From IMG/VR virus record IMGVR_UViG_3300048582_000069, positions 1 through 26,059 of that record: 26,059 bases of DNA, one strand, 5' to 3'. The translations under genes and the position numbers were made by a program. This DNA comes from a virus. The notes under the pieces were generated by a model. That model did no database searches. It was not told the origin of the DNA and worked only from the letters and a program-made list of their open reading frames with translations. Shown here in pieces: positions 23,634 through 26,059 of this stretch; within the stretch, counting starts at the first letter, position 1; the number at the start of each line of letters is the position of its first letter.

Positions 23634-23780
23634 ATGGAAAAACAACGAAAGCAACGAAGAAAAAAAGACCTTACACGCTCGGAGTGCGTAAGTGTTAAGT
23701 GCTACCCTCAGCATTTTAAAGAGTTGAAGGGTAAATTGATTGAACACAGGGAGAAATTAGAAAAACGGGATAAGATATGA
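23634..23780 (+). CDS. Small basic protein (48 aa)
   Basis: ATG at 23634 opens MEKQRKQRRKKDLTRSECVS, then VKCYPQHFKELKGKLIEHRE, ending EKRDKI at TGA 23780, which overlaps the next ATG (ATGA). Very lysine/arginine-rich N-terminus. It starts nine bases after the zinc-ribbon gene. The couplings favour a real gene; function unknown. Confidence 0.5.
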   Translation: MEKQRKQRRKKDLTRSECVSVKCYPQHFKELKGKLIEHREKLEKRDKI

Positions 23781-23983
23781 TACAAACAACAGCATACATT
23801 TTAGCAACATTTGCCCTTGGTTGGTGGTCATGGCTTATTTGGTACATCTATCAGTCAAAACGAACATTTATAACTTACAATGACGATACTAGAATGTATG
23901 AGTTGTGGCACGATAGAGAGTGTATATTCGAGCATACATTCTATTCGAGAGTAGAAATTGAGCGTCAAAGGTTGGGGTTATAA
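23777..23983 (+). CDS. Small single-span membrane protein (68 aa), last gene before the cassette array
   Basis: The N-terminus is a hydrophobic, tryptophan-rich segment (YILATFALGWWSWLIWYIY, residues ~7-25), followed by a short soluble part (TFITYNDDTRMYELWHDREC). It starts on an ATGA overlap. Its stop codon TAA (23981-23983) is formed by the first three bases of the first TAACG element, so the array junction falls exactly at the end of this gene. Function unknown. Confidence 0.6.
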   Translation: MIQTTAYILATFALGWWSWLIWYIYQSKRTFITYNDDTRMYELWHDRECIFEHTFYSRVEIERQRLGL

Positions 23984-24106
23984 CGGTTCTCGGCTTTGTG
24001 CAGGTGGGGCATTAAAGCACGAAAGTTTCAACCCACCACTAAACTTTAATAGAACTACAAATGATTGATTTTAAACTGAACCCCCACTTGCACAAAACCG
24101 ATGTTA
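23981..24106 (+). repeat. Cassette-array recombination-site-like element 1 (126 bp)
   Basis: It runs from TAAC (23981) to GTTA (24103-24106). Left arm CGGCTTTGTGCAGGTGGGG (23991-24009) pairs with right arm CCCCCACTTGCACAAAACCG (24081-24100). Between TAAC and the stem the left side has GGTTCT, the right side only AT, so the hairpin is asymmetric. The loop (24010-24080) holds GAAAGTTTCA, ACTAAACTTTAATAG and the ATG of the next gene. The left flank (gttggggtta) has no complementary partner upstream that I can see, so this looks like the first element of the array. Confidence 0.75.
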
Positions 24107-24339
24107 GCACCAGCGTTTTGTATCACGGCAGTCCAATTCGGATTGATGATAGATATATGGCGTCTGGCACTTTCTTCACGGTAGATAAAAATATTGCAAG
24201 AGATTATGGTAAATTCATTTATTCAATAGAATTAGACGAGAAAATAGCAAGCATATTCCATCCTGATAGTTTACGAGAGCATTTAGTTAGTTGTCGTTTA
24301 ATCCCGATGTTTATGTTCAATGTCCAGGAGTGTCCTTAA
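24061..24339 (+). CDS. Cassette gene 1: small YHGS-motif protein, possibly ADP-ribosyltransferase-like
   Basis: The ATG lies in the loop of element 1 and translation passes through its right arm (LNPHLHKTDVSTS) before the part that looks like a real domain: VLYHGSPIRIDDRYMASGTF, FTVDKNIARDYGKFIYSIEL. A YHG(S/T) strand, a G-F-FT segment and an A..YG helix recur in small ADP-ribosyltransferase-fold proteins, but no clear catalytic glutamate pair is visible and the protein (92 aa) is short, so this is weak. The next ATG (24157) lies inside the domain, so the arm-encoded N-terminus is probably used. The gene is enclosed by GTTAGCACCA and TGGTGCTAAC. Confidence 0.6.
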   Translation: MIDFKLNPHLHKTDVSTSVLYHGSPIRIDDRYMASGTFFTVDKNIARDYGKFIYSIELDEKIASIFHPDSLREHLVSCRLIPMFMFNVQECP

Positions 24340-24348
24340 CATTGGTGC

Positions 24349-24707
24349 TAACGGTTTGCGTATAAGCGAAGGTTTTAAAAATAGCGAAGGAATATGATAA
24401 AGAATATTAAAATAGGCAGATGTAACATTTCATTAGTGTTACACCACAGATTTGAAAAACAAAAGCGATTTGACCGAACATTTACAAGATGGGAAGTTGG
24501 ATTGTGGTTTAGGAAAAATAAAATAGTCGGTAGAACTAATTTTAGTAAGCCAAAAGAATGGGGTGATAATCTTGTAAATTCTTATATGTTAGGAATTGAA
24601 TTGCTTTTGTTTAGAGCGTGGATAAATTGGGATTTTAATGGAATGCACCTTGGAATCGACGATTAACTGTGCGTTGGCTTTTTAAAACTTTTGCTTATAC
24701 GCTGTTA
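24349..24707 (+). repeat. Cassette-array element 2, with a whole gene in its loop (359 bp)
   Basis: It runs from TAAC (24349-24352) to GTTA (24704-24707). The left arm at 24358-24381 (GCGTATAAGCGAAGG, then TTTTAAAAA) pairs with 24679-24702 (TTTTTAAAACTTTTG, then CTTATACGC): 22 of 24 positions match and the other two are G-T wobbles. An unpaired GGTTT follows the left TAAC. Unlike the other elements, the loop holds a complete gene (24394-24666). After GTTA only a short tail separates it from element 3. Confidence 0.75.
24394..24666 (+). CDS. Cassette gene 2: hypothetical protein inside element 2 (90 aa)
   Basis: A basic, aromatic protein (MIKNIKIGRCNISLVLHHRF; TFTRWEVGLWFRKNKIVGRT) with a C-terminal segment NSYMLGIELLLFRAWINWDF that may be a buried helix. 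The ATG follows an A/G-rich stretch (atagcgaaggaat) just after the left arm, and the stop is 12 bases before the right arm, so the gene fills the loop. I recognise no family. It cannot be told whether the loop or the interval is the mobile part. Confidence 0.65.
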   Translation: MIKNIKIGRCNISLVLHHRFEKQKRFDRTFTRWEVGLWFRKNKIVGRTNFSKPKEWGDNLVNSYMLGIELLLFRAWINWDFNGMHLGIDD

Positions 24708-24732
24708 TGGCATCGTTTTAATGTGCCATAAC
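24704..24732 (+). repeat. Gene-less cassette interval between elements 2 and 3
   Basis: GTTATGGCA (24704-24712) and TGCCATAAC (24724-24732) are perfectly complementary over nine bases with an 11-base loop (tcgttttaatg). The interval has the private flanking stem seen around the genes of the array but holds no gene, suggesting the cargo was lost or lies in the loop of element 2. Confidence 0.7.
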
Positions 24733-24848
24733 GTTATCGGGCTTGGCGAAGTGGCTGAACCCGAAGTTAAATAGAATTACTAAACTTTAAAATTAAGAAC
24801 AAATGTCAAATAGAATTACTGAACAGCCATTTTGCCAAACCCGTGTTA
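24729..24848 (+). repeat. Cassette-array element 3 (120 bp)
   Basis: TAAC at 24729-24732, GTTA at 24845-24848. CGGGCTTGGCGAAGTGGCTG (24738-24757) pairs with CAGCCATTTTGCCAAACCCG (24824-24843): 17 of 20 match, two wobbles, one mismatch. GTTAT is unpaired on the left. The loop carries AAATAGAATTACTAAACTTT and ends with the ATG of the next gene, close to the loop of element 1. Confidence 0.75.
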
Positions 24849-25132
24849 TATGCAGTGCTTTATCTTCCGATGATTGGAGAAGATTAGCTGGACATATTGA
24901 TAACGGCTTCTTTGCTAGTGAAAAAACTTTTTCGGCTGAAAGAAAGAACGGTTATTATTACCTAAACACAAATAAATGTGACGATGTGTCAATGGTTCGG
25001 GTGTATTGCCAAATTGGAGTTGAAGGCATTGATAAAATTGAAAGACTTGGAGAAGATACCGATGGATGGCAAGAGATACACCCGAACACCTACAAGAGTG
25101 TAGAAAAGTTTTTGAACGGTATGCGGTCTTAG
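24803..25132 (+). CDS. Cassette gene 3: hypothetical protein with arm-encoded N-terminus (109 aa)
   Basis: The ATG lies in the loop of element 3 after an A-rich stretch (aaaattaagaacaa). Residues 1-20 (MSNRITEQPFCQTRVICSAL) are encoded by loop, right arm and GTTA; the body follows (SSDDWRRLAGHIDNGFFASE, KNGYYYLNTNKCDDVSMVRV, GWQEIHPNTYKSVEKFLNGM). The body looks like a normal soluble alpha/beta protein; the arm-encoded part does not. No later ATG precedes the likely domain, so the fused start is probably real. The gene is enclosed by GTTATATGCAGTGC and GCATTGCATATAAC. Confidence 0.6.
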   Translation: MSNRITEQPFCQTRVICSALSSDDWRRLAGHIDNGFFASEKTFSAERKNGYYYLNTNKCDDVSMVRVYCQIGVEGIDKIERLGEDTDGWQEIHPNTYKSVEKFLNGMRS

Positions 25133-25141
25133 CATTGCATA

Positions 25142-25228
25142 TAACGTTTTCGGGCTTTGCGAAGGCTGCCTAACGGATGCTTAATTTTCGCACAAAAATC
25201 AATGGCAGCTTTTGCCAAACCGCTGTTA
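25142..25228 (+). repeat. Cassette-array element 4 (87 bp), with a 15-codon reading frame
   Basis: TAAC at 25142-25145, GTTA at 25225-25228. CGGGCTTTGCGAAGGCTGCC (25151-25170) pairs with GGCAGCTTTTGCCAAACCGC (25204-25223), strongest at the inner end. GTTTT is unpaired on the left. An ATG at 25202 reads MAAFAKPLLPAGRII and stops at 25249, before the next gene: the loop start here does not fuse to the cargo. Confidence 0.7.
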
Positions 25229-25272
25229 CCTGCTGGGCGGATTATTTAGCAGGAATTTAAAAAAGGAACAAA

Positions 25273-25635
25273 ATGAGTTTAGACGTTTATTTAAACAGAA
25301 AAAGGTATTTAAGCTACGATGAAGGCAAAACATATACCGAAGACGATGAGCGAGTTTATTGGGCAAACATTACCCATAATTTAGGCAAAATGGCAGGTGA
25401 AGCAGGAATTTATGAAGCACTTTGGCGACCAGAAGAAATTGGGAAAACAAAGGCGAGTGAAATTGTAGAGTTACTTGAAAAAGGATTAGCCGATTTGAAA
25501 GCAAGACCTGAATATTTTGAAAAGTTCAACTCGCCTAATGGATGGGGAATGTATGAACATTTTGTTCCTTTTGTTGAGAAGTATTTAGAAGCCTGTAAAG
25601 AATATCCTGATGCTGTTATCGAAGTGTCAAGGTAG
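25273..25635 (+). CDS. Cassette gene 4: conserved hypothetical phage protein (120 aa)
   Basis: The sequence (MSLDVYLNRKRYLSYDEGKT; VYWANITHNLGKMAGEAGIY; EALWRPEEIGKT; FNSPNGWGMYEHFVPFVEKY) belongs to a family I recall from many phages and bacteria, with the fixed N-I-T-H-N-L and N-G-W-G-x-Y stretches; its function is unknown. The ATG follows its own A/G-rich leader (aaaaaaggaacaaa), independent of element 4. It is enclosed by GTTACCTGC and GCAGGTAAC. The presence of a widespread phage gene inside the array suggests that the array captures phage cargo. Confidence 0.8.
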   Translation: MSLDVYLNRKRYLSYDEGKTYTEDDERVYWANITHNLGKMAGEAGIYEALWRPEEIGKTKASEIVELLEKGLADLKARPEYFEKFNSPNGWGMYEHFVPFVEKYLEACKEYPDAVIEVSR

Positions 25636-25644
25636 CCTTGCAGG

Positions 25645-25770
25645 TAACGGTTAGGGTATTGCCGAAGGCAGGGATTTAGAAGTAGAAAGTTTCAGCCTTG
25701 CACAAATGCCCAATAGAATTAAAAATGATTAATTAACCGAGAATGCCCTGCTTTTGACAATACCTTGTTA
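25645..25770 (+). repeat. Cassette-array element 5 (126 bp)
   Basis: TAAC at 25645-25648, GTTA at 25767-25770. AGGGTATTGCCGAAGGCAGG (25653-25672) pairs with CCTGCTTTTGACAATACCTT (25747-25766), mostly matches plus wobbles. GGTT is unpaired on the left. The loop repeats the pieces GAAAGTTTCA and AATAGAATTA of elements 1 and 3 and holds ATG ATT AAT TAA (25725-25736), a start followed at once by a stop. The right flank GTTAGGTGCAGTGC should find its complement just beyond the window. Confidence 0.75.
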
Positions 25771-25800
25771 GGTGCAGTGCTTCTCACAAATTTAAATAAA

Positions 25801-26059
25801 ATGGCAAAATACAAAGCAAAACAAATTAATGAAATTGAAGCGGAACAATTTTTACCACCACTTCAAATTCCAAAAGGTGTATTTAATGTTTACGGTTCAC
25901 CTAATGGCGAAGTTTATTCAGGGCAAGTTTGGACTATTCAAGGCGAAAGAGTAAATGTAAAAGCTGGTGAGTGGATAGTTCAAGAACCTGATAATTCAGA
26001 AAGATACTATCCAATAGCTGATGAAGTCTTTAAACGTAAATATGAATTGGTGCAGTCAT
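25801..26059 (+). CDS. Cassette gene 5: small phage protein with GEWIV motif (partial, runs off the window)
   Basis: The frame from ATG 25801 is open to the window end, 86 codons: MAKYKAKQINEIEAEQFLPP, VYSGQVWTIQGERVNVKAGE, WIVQEPDNSERYYPIADEVF and KRKYELVQS. It follows an A-rich leader (aaatttaaataaa). The pattern (K-x-x-x-I-E-A-x-Q-F near the start, V-x-x-G-E/D-W-I-V in the middle, Y-P-I-x-x-x-x-F-x-x-x-Y-E near the end) is that of a small protein common in phages, often described by its GDW(I/V) core; function unknown. It is the second typical phage gene in the array. Confidence 0.7.
   Translation, partial: MAKYKAKQINEIEAEQFLPPLQIPKGVFNVYGSPNGEVYSGQVWTIQGERVNVKAGEWIVQEPDNSERYYPIADEVFKRKYELVQS

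Noticed and set aside
23981-25770. CRISPR array
   Set aside because: The repeated elements are inverted, of unequal length and carry genes between them; there are no short direct repeats with uniform spacers.
23981-25770. Simple rho-independent terminators behind each small gene
   Set aside because: The hairpins have long loops, no T-run after the stem, and the private flank pairing around each gene is unexplained by termination.
1-26059. tRNA or rRNA genes
   Set aside because: No cloverleaf-like segment with a GGTTCRANTCC-type arm was noticed on either strand; by eye only, so a covariance search could still find a degenerate one.

Overview
The window is most of one arm of a siphophage or prophage genome from a Bacteroidota host, probably Flavobacteriia. 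Every gene is on the plus strand, many start inside or at the stop codon of the gene before (ATGA or TAATG overlaps), and A-rich stretches replace Shine-Dalgarno sites. Promoter-like boxes match the Bacteroidota -7 consensus TAnnTTTG. Several proteins (DUF3127-like OB-fold, DUF6291-like replication protein, the tape-measure C-terminus) are of kinds typical of Bacteroidota phages.

Layout. 1-13250 is the tail module: a tail-tube candidate, small proteins before the tape measure, a 1148-residue tape measure, a baseplate-like protein with two hydrophobic segments, a beta-helix/jelly-roll fibre, a 1080-residue tail protein and another fibre-like protein. 13252-13775 encodes a membrane coiled-coil protein and a holin-like protein. 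13776-14396 is a regulatory zone around a small exported-protein gene with its own promoter and terminator. 14397-17696 is the recombination block: RecT annealase, PD-(D/E)XK exonuclease, OB-fold protein, small unknowns and an M15 peptidase (probable endolysin). 17749-20443 is a tightly overlapping run of small unknown genes behind the best promoter of the window. 20444-23398 holds the replication genes: DUF6291-like protein, DnaB-type helicase, NinG-like protein and a NinB-like gene cut by one in-frame stop. 23399-23983 has three more small genes.

From 23981 to the end the architecture changes completely. Five elements, each running from TAACG to GTTA, alternate with small unrelated genes. 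Each element folds on itself through arms private to that element, with a constant unpaired G(G/T)TT near the left end. Independently, the bases just after each GTTA are complementary to the bases just before the next TAAC, so each gene interval has its own private closing stem. This double complementarity is the logic of integron gene cassettes (attC hairpin plus R''/R' pairing), but box sequence, stem and flank length differ from classical attC and no integrase is visible. Three elements carry a start codon in the loop with translation running out through the right arm, and one carries a whole gene in its loop. This array is the best candidate for an undescribed system here.

Other points of note are a ~60-nt promoter-hairpin unit present in two copies (1385-1456 and 14233-14303), repeat clusters upstream of recT and of the replication gene, a GAGAAA hexamer tract in the replication gene, and near-leaderless promoters. 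All functional names rest on reading the translated sequence; no database search was run.
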